From Bacillota bacterium (GTDB lineage: Bacteria > Bacillota > Clostridia > Christensenellales > SZUA-584), in the NCBI GenBank assembly GCA_023459495.1, contig JAEWTL010000013.1:409743-473742 (forward strand): a stretch of 64,000 bases of DNA, in the 5' to 3' direction. A model generated the notes under the pieces. The model saw nothing but the letters and a program-made list of their open reading frames with translations. It ran no database searches and had not been told where the DNA came from. The position numbers and the translations under genes are program-made. Of the stretch, positions 7,178-15,114 are shown one piece after another (position 1 is the stretch's first letter; every line of letters begins with the position of its first letter).

Positions 7178-8308
7178 ATGAAAAAGATCGTTGTTGCCCC
7201 AGACTCCTTTAAAGGAACGATGATCTCCTTGGAGGTTTGTGATATCATCCACCGCGCGATTGTCTCGATCGATTGCGGGATCGAAGTTGTCACTGTGCCG
7301 ATCTCAGATGGCGGCGAAGGTATGGTGGAGGCTTTTCTCTGTGCCGCGGGCGGCCGAAAGATATATGCCTCGGTGAAAGATCCCTTGATGCGGGACGTAC
7401 AGGCATACTACGGCATCCTCACCGATGGTTGCACGGCAGTCATCGAAATGGCGCAGGCCTCGGGCATCGGCTATGTGGAGAATGATAAGAGACCTCTTGA
7501 AGCCACTACCTTCGGCACAGGCCAGTTGATCGAAAACGCACTGGATATGGGGTGCACAAGGATAATACTCGGGCTGGGTGGCAGCGCCACCACGGACGGA
7601 GGCACTGGGGCTGCCGCAGCGCTCGGTGTACGGTTCTTGTCCGAGGATCGAAGCGAGGTGCCGCCGGGTGGCGGCGGGCTCTCATTGCTGCATACAATTG
7701 ATGCAAGTGGCATTGATCCACGGTTAAAGAAAACCGAGATCATACTCGCATGCGACGTGGACAACTGCCTTACCGGCAAGGCGGGAGCTGCAGCCATATT
7801 CAGCCCCCAAAAGGGCGCATCCCCGGAGCAGGTTGCCATTCTTGACTGGAACCTGGCGCACTATGCGTCGGTCATAAAGGATCAGCTTGGACAGGATATA
7901 ACCGAAATTCGAGGCGGAGGTGCAGCCGGAGGGCTGGGCGTATCGCTGATTGCATTCGCGAACGCGCGCATCATGCCGGGCATTCAGGTCGTACTTGATA
8001 CGGTTAAATTTGACGATATCATCGCCGACGCGGATCTGATCATCACAGGCGAAGGCCGTATCGACAGCCAGACGGCTCTGGGGAAGGTTCCGGTCGGAAT
8101 TGCACGGGCGACAAGGAACCGCGGCATCCCCGTGATCGCCATTGGCGGAAGTTTGGGCAAAGGGTACGAAGCAGTATATGGGGAAGGAATCACAAGCGTC
8201 TTCTCCGTGGTAAACGATCTGGTGCCCTTTGAGACAGTCAAACAGACGTGCAGACAAGACCTGTTTATGCTGATTCAAAACCTGTTCAGGATAATCATAC
8301 AAAATTAA
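7178..8308 (+). CDS. Glycerate kinase, GlxK/GarK family
   Basis: A 376-residue glycerate kinase that phosphorylates D-glycerate to phosphoglycerate, normally 2-phosphoglycerate in this family. Diagnostic stretches are MKKIVVAPDSFKGT at the N-terminus, ISDGGEGMVEAF, LGGSATTDGGTGAAAALG and ITGEGRIDSQTALGKVPVG. The length is normal. It follows the reductase after a hairpin and has an AAGGAGCAGAGGAG ribosome-binding region. With the reductase it forms the lower end of the island, feeding central glycolysis. Confidence 0.9.
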   Translation: MKKIVVAPDSFKGTMISLEVCDIIHRAIVSIDCGIEVVTVPISDGGEGMVEAFLCAAGGRKIYASVKDPLMRDVQAYYGILTDGCTAVIEMAQASGIGYVENDKRPLEATTFGTGQLIENALDMGCTRIILGLGGSATTDGGTGAAAALGVRFLSEDRSEVPPGGGGLSLLHTIDASGIDPRLKKTEIILACDVDNCLTGKAGAAAIFSPQKGASPEQVAILDWNLAHYASVIKDQLGQDITEIRGGGAAGGLGVSLIAFANARIMPGIQVVLDTVKFDDIIADADLIITGEGRIDSQTALGKVPVGIARATRNRGIPVIAIGGSLGKGYEAVYGEGITSVFSVVNDLVPFETVKQTCRQDLFMLIQNLFRIIIQN

Positions 8309-8314
8309 GGGTCA

Positions 8315-8752
8315 TTACAAATCCATTATTGCACCCAATATCACCATGTATGCCAGAAAGATCACCACTGACCACAGCACGATGCCCAGATGCGGGTCAG
8401 CTTTTTTGCGCTTCTAGTCAGCGGGAAGTACGACAGAATCCCCCGATAGTTTCCCGCGAAGAATAATGGTTAAAAACAACAGCGAGCTTACAATGCGATA
8501 AAGCCACAGCGCAAATCCAGAGACCGCGATCGTCCTGGGCAAGGACGTTGACGAGGACGACAAGGTGCCCAAGGACATCAAGCCGAGAGCCACGATCACC
8601 TGCACACACATCTTCGTCCTCAGCGATACCAGCCCTGTCACCATTGAAGCCTCCGAGCTGATCATCTTCAGCGATGATATGTATGCAGACCAAGACGTTC
8701 GATATCGCGGGATAAACGCTAAAAGTACTTGCGCCAGTCTTCCGCTTCCCAT
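8315..8752 (-). pseudogene. Possible remnant of a small membrane-protein gene, interrupted by TAG
   Basis: A minus-strand frame runs from 8752 to a TAG at 8416-8414 and continues in the same frame to a stop at 8317-8315. The parts after SSTSLPR are strongly hydrophobic (GFALWLYRIVSSLLFLTIIL; then ADPHLGIVLWSVVIFLAYM and VILGAIMDL), with a basic KRKK just after the TAG. This reads like the end of a membrane protein broken by a nonsense mutation. The family is not recognised. The plus strand of 8523-8760 has an equally open frame, so coding on either strand is uncertain. The 647-bp gap 8309-8955 holds nothing else that I can support. Confidence 0.25.
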
Positions 8753-8923
8753 CCCACATTAAAAAAGCCGAACGAATCCGATTTTTTTATGTGGGACGAG
8801 AAGCAAAGAGAGGACTCCCAACGCGCTGCGCCTTATCACGTCACCTCGCTAAACACGCGTACACTGGCGCGTTTTTCCCGCTTTGCATATCGCTCGTGTT
8901 CCATTCTCATACATCTAATCCAA

Positions 8924-8946
8924 ATAAAAAGACCCCACAAGGGGTC
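8924..8946 (-). terminator. Rho-independent terminator of tRNA-Gly
   Basis: GACCCC (8931-8936) and GGGGTC (8941-8946) form a stem with a four-base loop, followed on the minus strand by TTTTTATTT. It lies 10 bases past the CCA end of the tRNA. Confidence 0.8.
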
Positions 8947-8955
8947 CATTTATTT

Positions 8956-9029
8956 TGGAGCGGGTGATGGGAATCGAACCCACGTAACCAGCTTGGGAAG
9001 CTGGCACTCTGCCATTGAGTTACACCCGC
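8956..9029 (-). tRNA. tRNA-Gly (anticodon CCC), CCA end encoded
   Basis: A full cloverleaf reads on the minus strand. The acceptor stem is GCGGGTG/CACCCGC, the anticodon stem CCAGC/GCTGG with loop TTCCCAA (anticodon CCC), and the T-arm has GGGTTCGATTCCC. The encoded CCA is at 8958-8956. It is 74 nt long and stands alone, with its own terminator. Confidence 0.93.
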
Positions 9030-9129
9030 TTATTGAGCAGTAATGATTATAACACAGGCAGCCCGGGATGCAAATACCCCGCGCCCGTTTTTTTCCGTAG
9101 CCCCCAAAAACACTGTTTCCGAGGATGGC

Positions 9130-10287
9130 TTATGCTTTCATTTTATCGTATTCCTCGGCAATGCGTGCGGTGAGCGCATTGTTGTCAATAGCGCAATAAG
9201 TGTGGACAGCGCTTTTTATGCCATGTGCTGCTATATGGCGCTGCACCTCCATGGCCGACACGTCATCCGGATTGTCGTAGCGCAGTGCCGCCGCGATACC
9301 GGGCAATATATTTTCAGCGGAAGTTCCCTGCTCCATGCAGTACAGCACAGCTCCCACCAGCCGGTCGTTGCTTTTCAGCTTGCGGATGGGGTCCCGGCCC
9401 ACGCGCTCGACCGTGTCCATTAACGCGCGGTTGCCGAACCGGTGAATCAGATCGTGCACATTATCCTCGATCTCTTTCAGCGGGATGCCGTATTCCTTAT
9501 GCAGCGCCGCGGCCACACTCAGCATTGCATCCCTTGCGCGTTCGGCAATCTCCTTATCCTCCGCAGCCTCATAGATATACATATAGCCCTTCAGCCAGCC
9601 AAAGTATGCACAGAGAGCGTGGCCCATATTGTGAATAAACAGCTTGCGTCGGATATAGAAACCAAACGGAGAGAATGGTACAAGCGTCCTGATAGGCGGC
9701 AGCTCACCCCGGAACGCGTCTTTATCCACGGGCAGCTCCTCATAGGGTTCCGCGTAGACGCGCAGCATATTGCCCTCCCGCATCGCTTCGGTCATCACCG
9801 GCACCATACGGCCAATGGATGCTTCGACGAGGCCCACCTTATTTTCCAGGTAATCCAGCGTTTCCGGCTTTACCGCTTTCTTCAGCAGTCCGCGCAGATA
9901 TTTGTCCGCGTCAATCATGTTTTCACAGATAATAACGTCGAGCGTAACCGGTAACGCCGTGCGTAAATCAAGACCCGCTGCGATATTTGAGACGATTCGC
10001 GGCAGTATGTTGACACCGACCGCGGTCGCCATGAGGTCTGCGGTGCGTATCTCCTCCGCAACAGCGATGACATCCCTGCCGTCTACCGCACGGACGTTTT
10101 TCACCATCACCTCATGCGTCTCCTCATTGGTCACCATTCTGACAGGGTACTGCCGGTCATGGTTGATCTGCTCCACCAACTCCGGCACCACATCGACAAA
10201 GACCACCTCATAACCAGCCTCGGAAAAAACCTTGCCCATAAACCCGCGACCGATGTTACCCGCCCCGTACATCACCGCTTTTTTCAT
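9130..10287 (-). CDS. mtlD: Mannitol-1-phosphate 5-dehydrogenase family protein
   Basis: A 385-residue polyol dehydrogenase of the long-chain mannitol dehydrogenase family. It starts KKAVMYGAGNIGRGFMGKVF, the NAD-binding Rossmann motif typical of MtlD, and has the family lysine region at YIRRKLFIHNMGHALCAYFG. MtlD interconverts mannitol-1-phosphate and fructose-6-phosphate. The start is the ATG at 10287; an in-frame Met eleven codons upstream is less likely. No mannitol PTS genes are nearby, so the true substrate could be another polyol phosphate. A distant paralogue forms the N-terminal part of the fusion protein at 58762-60492. Confidence 0.8.
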   Translation of the reverse strand: MKKAVMYGAGNIGRGFMGKVFSEAGYEVVFVDVVPELVEQINHDRQYPVRMVTNEETHEVMVKNVRAVDGRDVIAVAEEIRTADLMATAVGVNILPRIVSNIAAGLDLRTALPVTLDVIICENMIDADKYLRGLLKKAVKPETLDYLENKVGLVEASIGRMVPVMTEAMREGNMLRVYAEPYEELPVDKDAFRGELPPIRTLVPFSPFGFYIRRKLFIHNMGHALCAYFGWLKGYMYIYEAAEDKEIAERARDAMLSVAAALHKEYGIPLKEIEDNVHDLIHRFGNRALMDTVERVGRDPIRKLKSNDRLVGAVLYCMEQGTSAENILPGIAAALRYDNPDDVSAMEVQRHIAAHGIKSAVHTYCAIDNNALTARIAEEYDKMKA

Positions 10288-10445
10288 GCCCTGCTGCCCC
10301 CCACGAAATTTCAGCCTCAATATATCACCCCGTCTCGCCGCCTGTCAAAGCCGTTTTCAGTACAACAGCTCACGGCAAAAATGCACGGCAGCCTGCTTCG
10401 ATGCATAAACTACAGTACTCCCGCGAAAGGATGTGGATAATAGGT

Positions 10446-11336
10446 ATGGATGAAAACAAAGCGCTGCTGCTGACGGGCTATTCTTTCGAGCTCACGGAGT
10501 ACATATGCGCGGACGGCATCACCACGATCACCGTGCGCGTGGCCGGCAACGGAGAACACCCCTGTGACATATCGAGCTTTGTGGTCGAGGTATGCCCTAC
10601 CGAACCGGAAAAGTTCGCTGCAGAGGTGTGTATTGTCGCGTGCGAAAAACGCCGCCGCGCCGGCGCGTGGCAGCCTGCGTCCGCGCTCAAAACCGCGCCT
10701 GAGCTCACCGGCGACGTAAGTTTTTCCGGCGTGGTCGTAGACGAATGGGTGGGGCGCTATGCGGACGATCCGCCCACGGAGTTTCGGATCACACTGGACA
10801 CCGAACTGCCGCCTGAGCCGATGCGCGTCGCGTTCATCGCAGGCGAAGCGGTGCACGAGTCCAGCGAGCCTCTGGTTCCGCGCCAAAACCTCGACGGTCC
10901 GCAGCTGTGGAACACCCCCATTGAAAAGACCTTCTGCCTGTACCTGGTGGTTCCGGATGGCTACAAGCCCAGCGGGCCGTGCCGCGCAAATGTATCCATC
11001 AGCCGACGCGGCATATTCCTGTCGTACGAGCACGAGGATGACACGCCGGACTCGGCTGTGCGCACTGTGGTGCAGGGTACGGTAAAAATCATGGCGTCCG
11101 TGCCACTAAAGAGCCATCAGGCCTGCGGGGATACCGTGGAGGTGAGCGCGTGCGATTGCTTCGACGTATGTGAAACCGTTGCCGTCACAGGAAGCAGTGA
11201 AAAAGTCGAAGCGCGCGATATTGCCATCTGTCCCAAGAAAAACAGCTTTGACTTGACGCTGCTGAGCGCACACTGCGGCAAGTCGGTCTATCGGCTGGAC
11301 GGCATATTCATGATTGACTGCAAGCGCCGGCGCTGA
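10446..11336 (+). CDS. Hypothetical protein of 297 residues
   Basis: No family is recognised. The protein is rich in beta-strand-like segments (for example TTITVRVAGNG, EFRITLDTELP, TVVQGTVKIMAS) and contains about ten cysteines, including a cluster in VSACDCFDVCETV. It has no signal peptide or membrane segment. The start is uncertain: ATG at 10446 is about twelve bases behind AAAGGATG, while ATG at 10431 has the same sequence too close. It stands alone between the convergently placed MtlD gene and the small acetyltransferase-like gene. Confidence 0.7.
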   Translation: MDENKALLLTGYSFELTEYICADGITTITVRVAGNGEHPCDISSFVVEVCPTEPEKFAAEVCIVACEKRRRAGAWQPASALKTAPELTGDVSFSGVVVDEWVGRYADDPPTEFRITLDTELPPEPMRVAFIAGEAVHESSEPLVPRQNLDGPQLWNTPIEKTFCLYLVVPDGYKPSGPCRANVSISRRGIFLSYEHEDDTPDSAVRTVVQGTVKIMASVPLKSHQACGDTVEVSACDCFDVCETVAVTGSSEKVEARDIAICPKKNSFDLTLLSAHCGKSVYRLDGIFMIDCKRRR

Positions 11337-11422
11337 TTTATCTTAACTTTTACACAACGTTTACATCGGCTGAACATCTTTACGGTATGCTTAGCCCTAA
11401 GAATTGGTTATGAGGTCATGCC

Positions 11423-11797
11423 ATGCGAATACGCAGGATGCGTGAAAAGGATGCGGGGGCTGCGGCGGCGCTGATGCGCCGCTCCGGGTTCCGTGTCGAC
11501 GACGATACCTTCGCGCAGCGGATGAAAGGCTTTCAATATCAGCGCAACCATATGGTTGCGGTCGCGGAGCACCGCGGAAGGCTGCTCGCGCTGATGCACA
11601 TCGGCGCAGAGCCTTCATTGACATGCGGCCGCTGCGCGCGCGTATATACGCTCCTGATGGACGCAGCCGCCCAGCCCGCGCTGCCTCCCGGCAGCCTCAT
11701 CGCCTATGCCCGCCAGTGGGCGGAACATCACGGCTGTGACGTCCTCATTGAGTCCGATGATGGGGACGTGGAAACGGTCAGCAAGCAAGCGCTTTAA
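11423..11797 (+). CDS. Short GNAT-like protein
   Basis: A 124-residue protein that starts like a GNAT N-acetyltransferase (MRIRRMREKDAGAAAALMRRSG) and has a strand-like MVAVAEHRGRLLALMHIG and a late HHGCDVLIES. The Q/RxxGxG/A acetyl-CoA loop expected in an active enzyme is not obvious and the protein is shorter than usual (about 140-160), so it may be a degenerate or atypical member. GAGGT lies about eight bases upstream of the ATG. A hairpin terminator overlaps its stop. Confidence 0.6.
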   Translation: MRIRRMREKDAGAAAALMRRSGFRVDDDTFAQRMKGFQYQRNHMVAVAEHRGRLLALMHIGAEPSLTCGRCARVYTLLMDAAAQPALPPGSLIAYARQWAEHHGCDVLIESDDGDVETVSKQAL

Positions 11798-11810
11798 AAG
11801 GCGCTTTTCT
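11787..11810 (+). terminator. Terminator of the GNAT-like gene
   Basis: AAGCGC (11787-11792) and GCGCTT (11801-11806) form the stem, with TTTTCTCTTC after it. The stem overlaps the stop codon. Confidence 0.65.
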
Positions 11811-11955
11811 CTTCTTATATAGGATAGTGAACAACTCAATAGCAACCCGGAAATGGCTATACACTCTATGCATCCACAACCCTCAGATACTCCAGTAGTA
11901 CGCTGATAATAAAAGTTACGGAAAAGATAGTTGGTACCAAAAAGCCGAAACATTC

Positions 11956-12033
11956 TTACTCCTGCCAAGAAGCAGCGTAACTCGTAAAAACTGTACACAG
12001 TAGCAATACCGAAGCGAGGATGAAATATTCCAT
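11956..12033 (-). CDS. Putative 25-residue membrane peptide
   Basis: A strong SD, GGAGGAGAT, precedes an ATG at 12033. The frame encodes MEYFILASVLLLCTVFTSYA and ASWQE before a TAA at 11958-11956. It is one hydrophobic segment. The same frame continues past the TAA with another hydrophobic stretch (FGFLVPTIFSVTFIISVLLE) and stops at 11868-11866. The region is therefore either a real micropeptide or a two-segment membrane protein broken by a nonsense codon. The rest of the gap 11811-12085 shows nothing else. Confidence 0.35.
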   Translation of the reverse strand: MEYFILASVLLLCTVFTSYAASWQE

Positions 12034-12087
12034 ATCTCCTCCACCACACATTGAGACGGCTCTAATCAAAACATTTCTTTATAACAA

Positions 12088-12109
12088 AAAAGGCCTCGGA
12101 AGGCCTTTT
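12088..12109 (-). terminator. Terminator of the ferredoxin gene
   Basis: AAAAGGCCT (12088-12096) and AGGCCTTTT (12101-12109) make a 9-bp stem with a CGGA loop. On the minus strand it is followed by a T-run. It lies 12 bases past the ferredoxin stop. Confidence 0.8.
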
Positions 12110-12121
12110 GTCCGGCTGAGG

Positions 12122-12292
12122 TCAGCCCTGCTCGATCGCGTCGTTCGGGCACGTATCTGCGCAAGATCCGCAGTCAATGCAAAGATCCGCATCGATTACG
12201 TATTTGCCATCGCCCTCAGAAATCGCTTCAACAGGGCATTCGCTTTCGCAGGCACCGCACGAAATGCAAGCATCGGTGATAATGTATGCCAT
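12122..12292 (-). CDS. 2[4Fe-4S] ferredoxin
   Basis: A 56-residue bacterial ferredoxin. Two C-x2-C-x2-C-x3-C cluster motifs are complete: CISCGACESECPVEAIS at residues 9-25 and CIDCGSCADTCPNDAI near the C-terminus. It is a small soluble electron carrier, typical of anaerobes. The ATG at 12292 lies nine bases behind GGAGG, has its own promoter at 12325-12353 and its own terminator, so it is monocistronic. Confidence 0.95.
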   Translation of the reverse strand: MAYIITDACISCGACESECPVEAISEGDGKYVIDADLCIDCGSCADTCPNDAIEQG

Positions 12293-12324
12293 CCAAAAAT
12301 ACCTCCGGTAGTTTTTTCACGACC

Positions 12325-12353
12325 ATTGTAACTACACATGCGGAAAAATGCAA
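12325..12353 (-). promoter_or_regulatory. Promoter of the ferredoxin gene
   Basis: On the minus strand TTGCAT (12353-12348) and TACAAT (12330-12325) are separated by exactly 17 bases and lie 32 bases upstream of the ATG. The remainder of the gap to 12580 is AT-rich, with no gene seen. Confidence 0.6.
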
Positions 12354-12581
12354 TAACTGAAACCAATAATGTTGCTAAAAAAAGATATTTTATCAGATTA
12401 TTCGGCATTCTTTATTCCATAAGCATGGTTTTTGAGTTGTTTACAAAAAATGATTTAAACCCAATTTAAAAGTTCGGTGTCTGATGTGTGGAAGAATGCC
12501 ATTTCTCCAAGCCTTACCGGAGCATTAACAACCCTCAATTTTATCTGTCTTTGCAGACCATAATTAGCGCAGACATGAAAT

Positions 12582-12607
12582 AAGAGCCGTATTAGATTCC
12601 GGCTCTT
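12582..12607 (-). terminator. Hairpin at the end of the ricT operon
   Basis: AAGAGCCG (12582-12589) and CGGCTCTT (12600-12607) form an 8-bp stem about 40 bases past the ricT stop. Only a weak T-run (ATTTCA) follows on the minus strand. Confidence 0.6.
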
Positions 12608-12647
12608 ACCTTTAACATGCTATTCAACAATCCGGTGGATACCATCC

Positions 12648-13559
12648 TCAGTCGTCCAGCAGAGAGCGCACCTCTTCGTCGATATCCATCTTTGCCGGTT
12701 CATCGTCATCGTTGTTATTATTATTGTTGTTGTTGCGCGGGCAGCCACGGCTGGCAAACTGAACTTCAGTCAGCGCGAACGTCTTGATATCGAAGCTCTC
12801 ATCGGGCAGCGTAATCTTTACGCGCACCTTCTCCGTGATCGCGTTGTTCTCAATGACCACGCCCTCACCGTCAGGCGTCCTCACAGTGCTGCCCAGCTTG
12901 GGCATGCGGCGGCGCGTTTCGTTGTAGTGCAGATGCTCGTAGTTCAGGCAGCACATCAGCCTGCCGCACAGGCCGCTGATCTTGGTGGGCGAAAGCGACA
13001 GATTCTGCTCCTTGGCCATCTTGATGGATACCGGGGAAAAATCGCCGAGGAAGCACGAGCAACAGCACGGCCTTCCACACGGCCCAAGGCCGCCCAGCAT
13101 TTTGGCTTCGTCTCGCACGCCGATCTGCCGCAGCTCGATGCGCGTCTTGAACACGCCCGCGAGGTCCTTGACGAGGTCGCGGAAATCAATGCGGCCCTCC
13201 GCCGTAAAGTAGAACACGATTTTGGAATTGTCGAACGTGAACTCCACGTCCACGAGCTTCATCGCGAGTCCGTGGTTTTTCACCTTCTGCTCGCAGACCT
13301 CCAGCGCTTCCTTTTCCTTGTGCTGGTTTTCCTCGATCTTCTTATCGTCCTTGGAGGTTGCCCGCCGCACCACCTGCTTCAAGGGCGCGACGATATCCTT
13401 GTCCTCCACCTCTTTGGCCGCCACAACGACCTCGCCGTATTCCATGCCGCGCGCTGTTTCCACGATCGCGTGGTCGCCGACCTTGAACTCTATCTTACCG
13501 GGCAGGAAGTAGTATACCTTGCCTACGCGCTTAAACCGCACGCCGATTACTTTTTCCAT
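12648..13559 (-). CDS. ricT: RicT/YaaT, PSP1-domain regulator of RNA processing
   Basis: A 303-residue PSP1-domain protein. In Bacillus subtilis RicT (YaaT) is part of the RicAFT complex that promotes RNase Y-dependent mRNA maturation and affects sporulation and competence. The conserved cysteine-rich core is present: GPCGRPCCCSCFLGDF and GLCGRLMCCLNYEH, which bind an Fe-S cluster in the complex. The C-terminus carries eight consecutive Asn followed by three Asp, from an AAC/AAT repeat, and an acidic tail; that low-complexity piece is unusual. It is last in the decarboxylase-HAD-tmk-holB-ricT operon and overlaps holB by 13 bases. Confidence 0.92.
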   Translation of the reverse strand: MEKVIGVRFKRVGKVYYFLPGKIEFKVGDHAIVETARGMEYGEVVVAAKEVEDKDIVAPLKQVVRRATSKDDKKIEENQHKEKEALEVCEQKVKNHGLAMKLVDVEFTFDNSKIVFYFTAEGRIDFRDLVKDLAGVFKTRIELRQIGVRDEAKMLGGLGPCGRPCCCSCFLGDFSPVSIKMAKEQNLSLSPTKISGLCGRLMCCLNYEHLHYNETRRRMPKLGSTVRTPDGEGVVIENNAITEKVRVKITLPDESFDIKTFALTEVQFASRGCPRNNNNNNNNDDDEPAKMDIDEEVRSLLDD

Positions 13560-14488
13560 CTGTCCTTCTCCTTCAATATATCAAAAAGCATGTTCTCCGC
13601 CGCGAGCCTGAAGTTCAGCGCGAAGAACAGCCGCCTCTCCGTTTCTAATATTATGCTAATCATATTATACGCCGCGCCCGTTGTAAAGCCCGAAGCGATC
13701 CGAAGTACGTCCGCAAGACGGTCACGGTTTACCACGAGTCCCTCGGTGTGCGTCTTTTGCGCCACGAGCACATCGCGGAAAAACGACTGCATCACGGTTA
13801 ATATCGTCAGTATACTGTCCTTGTTTGCTTCGAGGAAGTCCGCGTGATCCTTCACCGCATCGTTCTTCTGATTACAAAGCTTCACGCACAGCTCAAGCGT
13901 GTCCGTACGTAGCTTAAGCAGCTTTTCGTCCGCGAGTATGCGCTTCGCTTCGTCCGCGTATCCACCCGAGAGGTCCGCCAGTATGTGCGCCATGACGGCA
14001 TCCACGCCCAAATCCTTTTCGATGCGCTCCGCCGCGTCCGGTTCAGGCAGAACATGCACCGGAGTACAGCGCGACGCAATGGTAGGCAGCACGCCCGATG
14101 CGCTCCGCGCTATCAGCAGCAGCACCGCGTTTTCCGGCGGCTCCTCCAGCGTCTTCAGCATGCTGTTGCCCGCCTGCGGCGTCATTTCATCCGCGCGCTC
14201 CACCACGACTGCGCGGCACGGGGCTTCGTAGGGCTCCTGCGATACAAACGCAATCGCTTCGCGGAAGTCATCTACGCGCGGCGAAGACAGCCGCAGCACG
14301 TCCACATGCCCCTGCTTCACCTTGCGGCAGTCCGGGCAATCGCCGCATCCGCCGTTTCGGCAAAAAAGCCGCATCAGGAAATCGTCAGCCAGCCGCGCCG
14401 CCACGTCGGGCCTCGGACAAATGAGCAGGTAAGCGCCCATCCGGCGGCTTTGTGCGCTGTGCAGGAACTCCTTCGCCGCCGCGTTCAC
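13547..14488 (-). CDS. holB: DNA polymerase III delta-prime subunit
   Basis: A 313-residue clamp-loader subunit. A four-cysteine zinc motif is seen in CRNGGCGDCPDCRK; the delta-prime/SRC region reads PTIASRCTPVH, and the TLEEPPENAVLLLIARS stretch is typical. There is no functional P-loop, as expected for delta-prime. It helps load the sliding clamp at replication forks. It overlaps tmk by four bases (ATGA) and ricT by 13, so translation is coupled along the operon. Confidence 0.92.
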   Translation of the reverse strand: MNAAAKEFLHSAQSRRMGAYLLICPRPDVAARLADDFLMRLFCRNGGCGDCPDCRKVKQGHVDVLRLSSPRVDDFREAIAFVSQEPYEAPCRAVVVERADEMTPQAGNSMLKTLEEPPENAVLLLIARSASGVLPTIASRCTPVHVLPEPDAAERIEKDLGVDAVMAHILADLSGGYADEAKRILADEKLLKLRTDTLELCVKLCNQKNDAVKDHADFLEANKDSILTILTVMQSFFRDVLVAQKTHTEGLVVNRDRLADVLRIASGFTTGAAYNMISIILETERRLFFALNFRLAAENMLFDILKEKDRWKK

Positions 14489-15114
14489 AGCAGGCCCGCT
14501 TCCTTCAGCACCGGTTCGATGCGCTCCCGGATGACGTCCCGCGTCTCATACTTGGTGCCCACCGCGTCGATCACGATGACGCCCGGCTTCTTCGAGAGCT
14601 CGATATAAGCTTCGTATACGCGCTGGTGGAATGAGATATCCTCGCTTTCCAGCCGGTCGAACTGCTTGTTCTCGTTCATGCGGGCAAACGCGCGCTCCGG
14701 CGGTACGTTCATAAATACGGTCACGTCCGGCATATGTCCGTCCACCGCGGGCTCATTGATGCGCCACACTGTCTTGGCGCCAAGGCCCCGCCCAAACCCC
14801 TGATACGCAATGGACGAGTCCACAAAACGGTCGCACAGCACAATCTTGCCCGCTGCAAGCGCTGGTGCGATGACCTGCCGCACGTGTTCCGCGCGGGAGG
14901 CGGCATACAGCAGCGCTTCGGTAAGCGCTGCCATGCCGGTATTGGCGCAGTCCAAAATGACATCGCGAATCTTCTCCGCGATGGGGCTGCCGCCCGGCTC
15001 GCGCGTGCACACCACGTCAAGTCCCCGCTCCAGCAGATAATCGTTCAGAAAGCGGATCTGCGTGGATTTCCCGCAGCCATCCGACCCTTCAAACGCGATA
15101 AAAAGTCCCTTCAT
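14485..15114 (-). CDS. tmk: Thymidylate kinase
   Basis: A 209-residue dTMP kinase making dTDP for DNA synthesis. The P-loop is FEGSDGCGKSTQ, the DRX-type substrate motif is LCDRFVDSSIAYQG, and the TREPGGSPIAEKIRD motif is conserved. The length is normal. It overlaps both neighbours by four bases, in the tmk-holB-ricT order found across Firmicutes. Confidence 0.96.
   Translation of the reverse strand: MKGLFIAFEGSDGCGKSTQIRFLNDYLLERGLDVVCTREPGGSPIAEKIRDVILDCANTGMAALTEALLYAASRAEHVRQVIAPALAAGKIVLCDRFVDSSIAYQGFGRGLGAKTVWRINEPAVDGHMPDVTVFMNVPPERAFARMNENKQFDRLESEDISFHQRVYEAYIELSKKPGVIVIDAVGTKYETRDVIRERIEPVLKEAGLL

Noticed and set aside
11615..12049. A 144-codon minus-strand frame covering the GNAT-like gene end
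   Set aside because: Much of it is antisense to the acetyltransferase-like gene, and its protein sequence has no structure of a real family; the shorter peptide frame starting at 12033 has the better ribosome-binding site.
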